Source of the DNA: a virus
Strand: one strand, 5' to 3'
Length of the DNA: 64,000 nt
IMG/VR virus record: IMGVR_UViG_3300031974_002528
Location: 1-64,000 of that record
Part shown: positions 48,101-55,676 of the stretch, piece after piece
How positions within the stretch are numbered: position 1 is the first letter of the stretch
How the letters are laid out: every line of letters starts with the position of its first letter
Translations under genes and position numbers: made by a program
Notes under the pieces: model-generated
Told to the model about the DNA's origin: nothing
The model's database searches: none
Seen by the model: only the letters and a program-made list of their open reading frames with translations

Positions 48101-51003
48101 CTATTCCTTCTTTGAGCAACATTGTCCGAAAGGGCGATATGTTGATGCTGGACTATCAAGAAGTTCTTGATTCCGCTCTAAGTCAAGAAGTAATTTCATG
48201 GATGACCCCATACTCATACGAAGAACGTGGGTACTATAATGTCAACCCATTTAACGTATTTGCTGGTGAAGGTAATCTGAAACTAAGACCTTCCGCTGAT
48301 TTCTGGGTAGACAATCATCGCTTGCCTGATAGAAATATTACCAACGAAACCATTTACATTAAGTTGAATGATCTATCTGCATATGTTCCTAGAACTTGGA
48401 CTGCTACCTTTGTTTCTACAAGAACCACAACTAGAGATTTGGGTGGACGTAGAATTAATGAGGCAGGTCGTGTCGAGCGAGAAATCGAAAGAACGACAAC
48501 CACTCGCCGAGTTACTCAAAGAATTACTGAGCGTGTTCGCACTCGCGTAGTAAGCGATCAAATTGAAACTTTCGACGAAGATAAGATCATAGATGTAAGT
48601 ACTGTTCCATTTATCCGAGCTCGACGAGTGCTCGGTAAAGCAGAAGGTCTGCGCCCAGATACACGTTTCTGGTTGTACTTCGACGGAGTTAGGATGGATC
48701 AGTGGGTATTGAGTCGGGACGAAGGTTCTTACACCACATTGCTGGACGCAGGTGCACAAAATAAACAATATGCGCCTGTTGCTACTTGGATGAAGAAGCA
48801 TCCTAATTCTCTCAATGTTTCAAACGAAAACGTTCTTATTTCAGACCAATTCGGTAATCTGTATTTTGATTTGTTCATCCCGAATACAGCAGTCATCCCT
48901 GTTCCTGAATCTGAAGTGTTCCCTTACGAAGAAGAACTTGAAACTTGGTTGAAGAAAGTTAAAGAAGGTGTTGCTCGTTTCGGCGCAGGAGATCCTGCTG
49001 TTTATGACTATGCCGGATGGAAGTTTAGAGTTGGTTCGCGCGAAGTAAAACTTTTGGACGTTTCTTCTGGCGTAAGTAGCGACGCACTTTCTAGAGCGAA
49101 AACAAGATATCGCGCTGCTGGTCGTGCAATCACCAGAAGGAGAGATATTGTAAGCACTCGCGTTGTTAGAACTGAGGATTATATTGATCGAGTGGCAGAG
49201 ACGTTAGAAAGCGAAACGATCTCGACAGAAAGCGAAGTTGTTTGGGTTCCATATGATCCATTGGCGCAGACTTTCTCGCTAGTCGCTTCATCCATGACTA
49301 GCGGAGCATTCATCACCAAGATTGATGTGTTTATGCGGAGAGCACCTGCTGCTAGTGAACCTCAAGTTCAACTACAGTTACAGATAAGAGATGTGACAAA
49401 CGGAACTCCGAACCGTGCGCCTATAAGCGAGCAGCACTGTGTTTATAAGACCGCTAAAGAAGTGCGTGATGTGGTTGCTGCGATTCCTAATGTGACCGAT
49501 CCTGACGAAACTACTCTGGATAATATTCTAGCGAACCCAGTAACTTTTGAGTTTGAAGAACCAATTTATATTCAGGCGGGTAAAGAATACGCTCTGGTTC
49601 TATTGTCAGACTGTGATGGATACGAGGCATTTGTAGCAACAACATATGATCTGGTAATCGGTAGAACTGATAAGCGTGTTTCTAAGCAACCTGCAACTGG
49701 TTCTCTCTTCTTGTCTCAGAACGGTTCTACTTGGACTCCAAAACAGAATCAAGATTTGGCATTCCGTATCTATACTGCGAAGTTCAAGAAGCAAGGATTT
49801 GTTAATTTCTACAATCAACCAGATTTTAGAGTTAACCACAATTATGCAACAAGTTTATCTGTTGATTCGGACGACCTAACTCGTTTCCGTGTTGAGCACA
49901 AGTACCACAACTTGCTAGACGGCGATAAGGTTATTATCCGAGGATTAGGATCAGGAACTGATTACAACGGTGTTACTGGCGGTTCAATTATGGACAGTGC
50001 CAACGTGGTTGTGGATCCTGATGTTAATGGTTATTATGTTGCCATTAATGACGGATCAACCTTTACTTCGACTGGTAAGTTTGGCGCAGATTCAGTAAGC
50101 AGTCTTTCCGCTTGTAATATCGACAGGTTTACTTGGAATGTTTCTGATGTAGAATTCACAGGAACCAGTATTCAGTATCAAGCAAGTTTCGTTAGCGGAT
50201 TCTCGCATGGTAAGGTTGGACTTTCTACACCAACCCAAGACACCAGATTTGATATCGACGATACGTCAACCCCAGGAACAAATGGTAATGGAATGTTTAC
50301 ATTGACTCCATTTGAGACAATATACTTTGACACACCTCGTTACCTCGCTAATAGTGATCAAACTTTGAGTCCAACAGCGTTGAATGGAGAACCTTCAATC
50401 GTTGTTACCACTAAGTTACAAACATCTCAGGTTTCCAACTTTGGCGGTCCTAGAGCGCAATCTGTGAAAGCGTCTGGTTACGTTTCTGATTTGACTCCGA
50501 TGATTGATATTCAAGGTGTCGGAGCAAACATGCTTAACTACATCGTTGACAACCAAGCATGGGATTCTGATGGTGCTGATACCGTAAGGAATGCTCCACA
50601 AGACTTCCTGCCTGAAACTCATCCGTTGTCTGGTACTACTCCATCCAAGCATATTACAAAACCAATTATCCTCCCTGAGGCAGGAAATGGTTTGCGAATT
50701 ATTGCTAAGTTGCACGTACCGCCAGAAGCAGATTTCGATTTATATTATCGAACAACTACTGGCGATGATCAGGATATCTATACTGTAGACTGGGAGCGAG
50801 TCGTCCCAGATAATGATCCTCCTAAGAACCTGTATGTTCAGGGTCCTGGAGAGATTACATATAGCGAGTATAGGTATCTTCTAGGCGGGATTGATGGCAA
50901 CCTTCCTGACTTCCGTCAGTTCCAAATAAAAATAGTGTTGAGAACCAGGAATAGTTGTCAAGTTCCGATCATTCGAGACATTAAAGCGATTGCTTTGATC
51001 TGA
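45175..51003 (+). CDS. Very large DUF4815-containing baseplate/tail protein
   Basis: 1942 residues, the largest gene in the window. The N-terminus (YYRILFNSGRPLQARELTQLQTILQNQITKFAANIFQDGG, in parts) is the DUF4815 pattern found in tail/baseplate proteins of marine T4-like phages. Around residue 1110 an Arg/Thr-rich coiled segment appears (RVEREIERTTTTRRVTQRIT). Around 1390-1510 a domain with VWVPYDPLAQTFSLV and PIYIQAGKEYALVLLSDCDGY is typical of this family, followed by receptor-like beta domains. It probably fills the role of gp7/gp10-type wedge periphery. The frame is intact throughout. Confidence 0.75.
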   Translation: MPNPYTDNTFKNVYKDDFLDSDGYYRILFNSGRPLQARELTQLQTILQNQITKFAANIFQDGGAVAPKSSGAGTDIRSYVIVDELYDDPEDYIGATITGTSTQGGKTSGLIFQCNHVEVASGDDLPVLYGRYVSQGAAGASNTDTFTAPLAFVEEETLEIPGLSDLRVHKQDTAAGEPSSTGRGVIFTMQTADFFTRGHFVIAPKQQLAISKHSAVANANVGFEIVQDIVTVLDDERLYDNQGARPNLSSPGADRYRIRLQLITENQVSDRLDFIEFAKVRESKIVQIKQGTDSFNQIERRMATRQNEALGDFIVNKFALEVDEWDDSNGDATRMRYHLSGVNDQGLNPLAYVDGFRLEQELDNVLYVEKPVSTTSDSGTSTGVFFKNYLGVKGNDSGTNSFLGDWNPSNLNLLKKQQLLNESGVCIGHARVKSVVNMDWTTVDNGKTGNNVKGIDTQYRVHLMDIQMQAGKNFRDVETMREVGAASATDTLQFQLEDQQAFIIGPEVNNSLFEISNHRVKSVSDVKMTVQRFDDVSVSSGTLSLTCGSDEDFVDDGQWVFINTDTDSAPIIGAGDITISSGTATITPPNPVNGHNYKVYYYVQKGLKSGGLTPDTKKYTEGWFKLRRYNDSVGDRFLITSKADGTAMSGLYDGVRLLHAYDSDSDGSVITNNVVFDGGQRDNFYGPVSLTPNRGVSDLTDSVLAKIGYFTWTRNDGYFSPNSYLFTDSASATSQFPEFDYGDIPTFVSKLDGEPYPLHQYFDLRPKLNPLEDTINSADYNEIPRDGDTISFGVEYYNKRIDGINLTYDKTTFRPVLYTKRGDEELVPGIPQPDESTMRLFNILLNGNTKSVRDLMVSTNRYPRYTMRDIDRLRNRVGRLEETVALSFIEQEAQNLIEQDGEGNIRSKTGFFVDDFSYGLALASAEVGPNFIDDESWITQTLDTLKGEIQPKHTKFWNDFIYDSGDSVSGARGTTTIPSLSNIVRKGDMLMLDYQEVLDSALSQEVISWMTPYSYEERGYYNVNPFNVFAGEGNLKLRPSADFWVDNHRLPDRNITNETIYIKLNDLSAYVPRTWTATFVSTRTTTRDLGGRRINEAGRVEREIERTTTTRRVTQRITERVRTRVVSDQIETFDEDKIIDVSTVPFIRARRVLGKAEGLRPDTRFWLYFDGVRMDQWVLSRDEGSYTTLLDAGAQNKQYAPVATWMKKHPNSLNVSNENVLISDQFGNLYFDLFIPNTAVIPVPESEVFPYEEELETWLKKVKEGVARFGAGDPAVYDYAGWKFRVGSREVKLLDVSSGVSSDALSRAKTRYRAAGRAITRRRDIVSTRVVRTEDYIDRVAETLESETISTESEVVWVPYDPLAQTFSLVASSMTSGAFITKIDVFMRRAPAASEPQVQLQLQIRDVTNGTPNRAPISEQHCVYKTAKEVRDVVAAIPNVTDPDETTLDNILANPVTFEFEEPIYIQAGKEYALVLLSDCDGYEAFVATTYDLVIGRTDKRVSKQPATGSLFLSQNGSTWTPKQNQDLAFRIYTAKFKKQGFVNFYNQPDFRVNHNYATSLSVDSDDLTRFRVEHKYHNLLDGDKVIIRGLGSGTDYNGVTGGSIMDSANVVVDPDVNGYYVAINDGSTFTSTGKFGADSVSSLSACNIDRFTWNVSDVEFTGTSIQYQASFVSGFSHGKVGLSTPTQDTRFDIDDTSTPGTNGNGMFTLTPFETIYFDTPRYLANSDQTLSPTALNGEPSIVVTTKLQTSQVSNFGGPRAQSVKASGYVSDLTPMIDIQGVGANMLNYIVDNQAWDSDGADTVRNAPQDFLPETHPLSGTTPSKHITKPIILPEAGNGLRIIAKLHVPPEADFDLYYRTTTGDDQDIYTVDWERVVPDNDPPKNLYVQGPGEITYSEYRYLLGGIDGNLPDFRQFQIKIVLRTRNSCQVPIIRDIKAIALI

Positions 51004-51233
51004 TGAAAAAAGAACTTAGGCATGTTGAGGGTCATTCTAGTCTAGTTAAAGACCTCTCTACTGGCGCAATACTAAATACAAACAAGGAAGAAATACAGCG
51101 TGCACGCGAAATGAAAAAACGTGTAATCGCCAAAAGGGAAAAAGAAAAAGCGATGCAAGAAGATATCGCTGATTTAAAAAAAGAGTTCTCGGAACTTAAA
51201 GACCTAATAAAAACAATGATAGAGAAGCACTAA
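51003..51233 (+). CDS. Small coiled-coil virion-region protein
   Basis: 76 residues starting on the last base of the large gene's stop (TGATG). LVKDLSTGAILNTNKEEIQRARE followed by a heptad-rich helix (IADLKKEFSELKDLIKTMI) is a pattern I recall from small proteins placed before tail-fibre genes in marine T4-like phages. It may be a linker or chaperone of the fibre proteins. Function unknown. Confidence 0.65.
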   Translation: MKKELRHVEGHSSLVKDLSTGAILNTNKEEIQRAREMKKRVIAKREKEKAMQEDIADLKKEFSELKDLIKTMIEKH

Positions 51234-51234
51234 A

Positions 51235-52389
51235 ATGTCGAATAACATGTTTCATGACAGCGACCATCCTCTATTTCAGACGACGGATACCTTTCAACAA
51301 CTAATCACTGACCTTAATCATTTCGGTGATATTGTTGACTCAGATATGAAGTATCTGGATTCCGCTATTGGACCAGAAACATCAGGCAATTTGGGTAAGG
51401 TAAGGGGTTTGACCGACTTTACCGCGAACACCCTTGTAGACGCTCTCAACGAACTTGACAGCGACTTGCACGGTGCTGGTGGCGGTAGTGGTGCTGACTT
51501 GGACACCGAAGCGAAGGTGATTGTTGACGCCATTAATGAAATCGAAGCAGTATTTGATGCTAACGCAGGTAAGATTACCACTGACTCCGCTCTCGCCGTA
51601 ATCACTGTTGGCGATGAAACGCACACAGTAACAGGCGATCTTTCATTCGATGTTCAAAATAACATTACCTTAGATGCTGATGGTGGGGTCATCGTCCATA
51701 AAGATGGCGGCGTCACTCGATTCAATCGTACGATGGGAACCAGTAACATAGATTCTGTAACTGGCGACTACACCATTTCAACTGATGGTCAGTTGACTCT
51801 GCAAGTAGCAGATTCTGCTTCTGGTATTACCTTCATGCGAGGTAGCAATACAAGATACGAGTACACCTTTGGTCCAGATAATAAACTAGAAGTAACTGGT
51901 GGATACCATATTGATGTTACAGGCGATATGACACTAGACACCTATGACGGTAATATTTACTTCTATAGAGACAGCGATCAGGTTATCAGTTGGAACCTCG
52001 CGCCAGCAGAAACTCGAATGGAAGTTGCTCGCACTCTCATGATTACTACCGCTGTTGGTGGTGTTACTCTTGATGCTGACTCGGATGTGCGCCTTGCTTC
52101 TGGTAATGGGCATATTCACTTTCAAACTGATTCTGTAGAAGGTTCTGAGTTTGCCAGTATTGTTAATAATTCCGGCGACATAATTTTCTACACTGGACTT
52201 TATTCTGCTTCACAGGAAGTGTGGAGAACTGACAGCGCAGATATCGTTTTCTCTCGAGCAATAGAAATGCCTGCCTCTGGTGATGCCACTCCGCATACAA
52301 CTGCTAAAACTGTCCACGGAGCACTTGCCGAAGTCAACGCCAGAGTCCCGAACGTTTATGATCGCAATGGCACATTGTTGAACGCTTAA
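51235..52389 (+). CDS. Tail fibre-like protein with beta-repeat shaft
   Basis: 384 residues. An N-terminal helical part (FQQLITDLNHFGDIVDSDMK, TLVDALNELDSDLHG) is followed by short repeated strands (ITLDADGGVIVHKDGG, YTISTDGQLTLQVADS, MTLDTYDGNIYFYRDSD, VTLDADSDVRLASGNGHI) that predict a trimeric beta-helix shaft. This is typical of fibre or fibre-like structural proteins in marine T4-like phages. The C-terminus is a short amphipathic helix and tail (AKTVHGALAEVNARVPNVYD). Confidence 0.7.
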   Translation: MSNNMFHDSDHPLFQTTDTFQQLITDLNHFGDIVDSDMKYLDSAIGPETSGNLGKVRGLTDFTANTLVDALNELDSDLHGAGGGSGADLDTEAKVIVDAINEIEAVFDANAGKITTDSALAVITVGDETHTVTGDLSFDVQNNITLDADGGVIVHKDGGVTRFNRTMGTSNIDSVTGDYTISTDGQLTLQVADSASGITFMRGSNTRYEYTFGPDNKLEVTGGYHIDVTGDMTLDTYDGNIYFYRDSDQVISWNLAPAETRMEVARTLMITTAVGGVTLDADSDVRLASGNGHIHFQTDSVEGSEFASIVNNSGDIIFYTGLYSASQEVWRTDSADIVFSRAIEMPASGDATPHTTAKTVHGALAEVNARVPNVYDRNGTLLNA

Positions 52390-52406
52390 AGAAAGGATAA
52401 TACAGT

Positions 52407-54359
52407 ATGTCTGCTTGGAATAGCATACCGATAAAGATCCTAAACTCAAGCGGCGATCTTAAACAAATGACCTTGTTGGAAGAAGAACTCTTCGCCAACG
52501 AAGGTGGTCTTGCACTTGTCGGTGCATTCGATTCAGTAGGTAAACGATATTCCGGTGCTATTACCTTAACGAATACTGCTGAAGATTCTGCTATTGGTAC
52601 TTTTACCGATACGTTCTACACTGATCCAATCGGAACGCACCCAGGAACGTCCATTTCCGCACCATCAACTACCACTACAACATTGTATCAGATGTTGGAC
52701 TCAGTTTATGAGGTGCCATTTGATGGCGTAGTTGAGAACATGATTGTTGTAGATTCAGACGGTGGATTACACCCTATGGATTCTGCGAGTTATGAACTTC
52801 TTGCTCTCAGAGTAAACGAAATTGTCCATTCTGAAGAAAGAGTTGGAACTTTCAGGTTGTCCTCTACTCAACCATCAGCAGAATACGAAAAATGGATTGA
52901 TACTTGCTTCAGTGATACTAAAACTGACGGGACAACTGATTATCATATTTGGCGCAAATTCACAATCAATGTTGACTCAGAAGTATATTATCCAATTAAA
53001 CGAATAAACGATTTTGATTTTCAGGAGTTGTCGGCATCAGAAGTTGGTGAAATCGGTAACGGTATGATTCGTTATGGGTACTATACGAACGGAGTTGGTG
53101 AATACGAACTGCGCTCTTCAGCGCAAGGTGCTCCAACTGCTTCCGGAACTTGGGAAGCAAGAGGAACTGCTGTTGATACAAAGAACACCACACAGATTCT
53201 GCAATATGCTGGAACTCAGTATACTGGACAGTTCGCTACTCAGTACAGTGGACAGTACACTGGGCAATACACAAGATTAAGGTATGAAAATCCTCCCGCA
53301 ACTTTCCTCGGTGTAAGGCAAGTTCTTTTTAGTGGATCACGAACTAAATCTGAATCCTTTGCTGGCGTTAGAGCAAATCCTGTAAACTTTGCGGGAACTC
53401 GTCAGTTTGCGGGGTCAAGGAACTATGCTGGGCAATACACAAGCGCCACAACACAGTTTACTTCTGCCTTGACTAACTTCTTGGGCGTGAGACCAGCAAC
53501 AGATTATGTTCCAATGACCTTTACTGCTTTCGGAACATCCTCTTACCTTGGTTCTAGAAACTTCCTAGGAACTAGACCTGCTCCAGGAACCTTCACTGCT
53601 AATATTGCATCATCCTATGTGGGTGTTAGGCAAGCAAACTTCGCAGGAACTCGCTCTTATTCTGGAATACGCAGTTATACAACCTTTGGTGCGCCTACTC
53701 CTGGCACCTTTGTTGGACCAGCATTTTACACTGGTCAAAGATTAGGCAACACCGCACCTTTTGAAGCAGGTTTTCCGAATTTCTTTTCAGGGGTGAGACC
53801 AGGACCAACGAATAACTTTGTTGCGGTATCTGAAAACTTCTCTGGACCTGTTACGAATTTCTTGGGACCTGCTCCTGCAACTTTTACTGGATTCCCAACT
53901 TATTCTGGAGTCAGAGCAACACCTGCTAACTTCCTAGGAAATAATTATTTCGCATCCACTAACTATATTGCATATTCTGGGGTTCGTGCTTTCTTAGGAA
54001 CTAGAGCAGCAAACTTCCCAGGAACTAGACAGTTTGCTGGCACTAGGCAGTTTGCTGGTTCAAGAAACTATGCAGGACAATATACAAGTGCACCTGTTAA
54101 CTTCTTAGGAGTCAGAAACTTCGCAGCAAACTATACTGGCAACCGAAACTATGCTGATCAGTACTTGGGTCCTTCTAGTATCAACTTCACCGGAACAAGA
54201 TCAGCAACATACACTGGTTATTATGCAGGGCAGTACACTGGACAATACACTAGATACTATACGAGACAGTTTGGTAATCAATATGCTGGCGAAACTCTGG
54301 TGGCAGTGCCAGTAGATGTGGAAACATATACACTATATACAAGGGTGTCAGCAACTTAA
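52407..54359 (+). CDS. Aromatic-Gly-Arg repeat adhesin 1
   Basis: 650 residues. About 1-260 form a conserved head shared with the protein at 55677 (AIGTFTDTFYTDPIGTHPGTS, ELRSSAQGAPTASGTWEARG). About 260-630 is a low-complexity array of short units of the form N/R-(F/Y)-(L/A/S/T)-G-(V/T/S/P)-R, for example NFLGVR, NFAGTR, RNYAGQYT, with YTGQYTGQYT ends, and a common C-terminal cap ETYTLYTRV. No catalytic motif. The repeats suggest an extended Gly-rich beta structure exposed on the tail, likely a receptor-binding or adhesive fibre. The next-but-one gene encodes a glycosyltransferase. Confidence 0.72.
   Translation: MSAWNSIPIKILNSSGDLKQMTLLEEELFANEGGLALVGAFDSVGKRYSGAITLTNTAEDSAIGTFTDTFYTDPIGTHPGTSISAPSTTTTTLYQMLDSVYEVPFDGVVENMIVVDSDGGLHPMDSASYELLALRVNEIVHSEERVGTFRLSSTQPSAEYEKWIDTCFSDTKTDGTTDYHIWRKFTINVDSEVYYPIKRINDFDFQELSASEVGEIGNGMIRYGYYTNGVGEYELRSSAQGAPTASGTWEARGTAVDTKNTTQILQYAGTQYTGQFATQYSGQYTGQYTRLRYENPPATFLGVRQVLFSGSRTKSESFAGVRANPVNFAGTRQFAGSRNYAGQYTSATTQFTSALTNFLGVRPATDYVPMTFTAFGTSSYLGSRNFLGTRPAPGTFTANIASSYVGVRQANFAGTRSYSGIRSYTTFGAPTPGTFVGPAFYTGQRLGNTAPFEAGFPNFFSGVRPGPTNNFVAVSENFSGPVTNFLGPAPATFTGFPTYSGVRATPANFLGNNYFASTNYIAYSGVRAFLGTRAANFPGTRQFAGTRQFAGSRNYAGQYTSAPVNFLGVRNFAANYTGNRNYADQYLGPSSINFTGTRSATYTGYYAGQYTGQYTRYYTRQFGNQYAGETLVAVPVDVETYTLYTRVSAT
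53190..54290 (+). repeat. In-frame short aromatic-Gly-Arg repeat array in adhesin 1
   Basis: About 40 degenerate coding units of 6-12 codons with the consensus aromatic-x-Gly-x-Arg. Conservation is at protein level; codons vary, so the array is old or under protein-level selection. Confidence 0.65.
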
Positions 54360-54385
54360 ATTATTTTATATCATAGGAGTTTATG

Positions 54386-54862
54386 ATGGCGACCAGAAAG
54401 TGGATGGACAATGCCTTTTGGCACAATGAAGAAAAAGAAATGGCAGAAGCCATTCTTTTAATTACTGACGAAAATAACAGAGAAATCTCTCAAGTCGTTA
54501 CTGTCCGGAAGTTTGACATTAATGGGGATTTAAATCCCGACTTCACCGAATTGTTAGAACAGATTGGTGAGGAAAAAATTGACGAGAACACCAAAGAACG
54601 TCAAGAACGCAAATCCAAAGAAAAGGAAATCGACGAGCAAAGGAAGAAGGCAGAAGAGCAGGCGAGAGAGTTAGAAAAACTGTTTGACGCCAAGATCAAA
54701 ATCCTAGAAATCGATCAAATCAAAAACACTTCCAATAAAACTTTAAAGAGCAAACTGCGACGTTCTAAGAATCTTGTAGAACTCAACTTGTACGCTCAAC
54801 TAATCATGATGGAAGAACTTGGTATTGGATTTGTAACTAATGAAGCAGCAGAGTCAAAATAA
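54386..54862 (+). CDS. Coiled-coil protein between adhesin genes
   Basis: 158 residues from ATG 54386, preferred over the adjacent ATG at 54383 because AGGAG (54375-54379) is better spaced. The N-terminal third (MATRKWMDNAFWHNEEKEMAEAILLI) is compact. Residues about 60-105 are a highly charged coiled coil (ERQERKSKEKEIDEQRKKAEEQ in parts). The C-terminal helix region follows. No enzyme motif. Possibly a fibre chaperone or linker for the flanking repeat adhesins. Overlaps the glycosyltransferase gene by 23 bases. Confidence 0.68.
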   Translation: MATRKWMDNAFWHNEEKEMAEAILLITDENNREISQVVTVRKFDINGDLNPDFTELLEQIGEEKIDENTKERQERKSKEKEIDEQRKKAEEQARELEKLFDAKIKILEIDQIKNTSNKTLKSKLRRSKNLVELNLYAQLIMMEELGIGFVTNEAAESK

Positions 54863-55622
54863 CGGATACTTGATTGTTGCCTCTAAAGAAGATGTCTACT
54901 ATGCTTGGGCATTAAATCTTATAGAGCAGATAAAGGACTATCACCCCGAGGCAAAAGTCTGCTTTGTAACCGAAGAACGGTTTTGTGATGGTCGGGAAAA
55001 GATTGCTGATCATATAATTTTCTGCGACGACAACTACAGAGCGAAACTTTGGGGCATGGCTCAAAGTCCATTCGATAAAACTTTCTATATTGACGCAGAT
55101 ATGGAATGTTTGCATGAAGACATCGCCTTGGTGTTTGATGAACTCGGCGATAATGATATGGTATTCACTGACTTAAGAGAAGAGTGTTATCATATCTTTA
55201 GAGACATAGATTTTCCTGGCGGTAAGTTTACTCTTTGCGGTGGCGTTTGTTTGTATGATAGCAGCAACCCTCTAGTCATGGAATTTATGCAAGAATGGTA
55301 TGACATTTATGTGCAGCAAAGAGCAGGTCATTGGTGGCCGACCGATGAAGAGGGGAACTATGATAAAGAAACTTACCCATACCATTTAAGGCATTGGGAT
55401 CAGTTTACTCTTTGGTGGTTAACAGAAAAAGTTGAGAAGTATAAAGACTTGAAGATTGGTGTTTTTGAAGACAACTATCGTTGGAACTATTGGTCTTTGT
55501 TGCATAGGGAAGTGCCTATGCCAGAAAATACAGTTTTATATCATAAATCATATACTGCTACTAGAAATCTATCTGAAATAACAGCGATTCAGGTTGGGGA
55601 TCATTTTGAAGGCAAACCATAA
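54840..55622 (+). CDS. GT-A glycosyltransferase inside the adhesin locus
   Basis: 260 residues. FYIDADMECLHEDI carries the DxD metal motif of nucleotide-diphospho-sugar transferases; KLWGMAQSPFDKT precedes it, and GGKFTLCGGVCLYD and HLRHWDQFTLWW follow at the usual acceptor positions. No signal or membrane segment. It is separated from the glycan block by over 34 kb and lies between two repeat-adhesin genes, so its likely acceptor is a fibre protein. This is inference from position. The start overlaps the coiled-coil gene. Confidence 0.75.
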   Translation: MKQQSQNNGYLIVASKEDVYYAWALNLIEQIKDYHPEAKVCFVTEERFCDGREKIADHIIFCDDNYRAKLWGMAQSPFDKTFYIDADMECLHEDIALVFDELGDNDMVFTDLREECYHIFRDIDFPGGKFTLCGGVCLYDSSNPLVMEFMQEWYDIYVQQRAGHWWPTDEEGNYDKETYPYHLRHWDQFTLWWLTEKVEKYKDLKIGVFEDNYRWNYWSLLHREVPMPENTVLYHKSYTATRNLSEITAIQVGDHFEGKP

Positions 55623-55636
55623 GCAGTTGCTAAACG

Positions 55637-55644
55637 TATAAATA
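55637..55644 (+). promoter_or_regulatory. T4-type late promoter of adhesin 2
   Basis: Exact TATAAATA 32 bases before the ATG at 55677, after the glycosyltransferase stop. Confidence 0.78.
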
Positions 55645-55676
55645 GATTAATAAATTCATCGGCATAGCAGATAGTC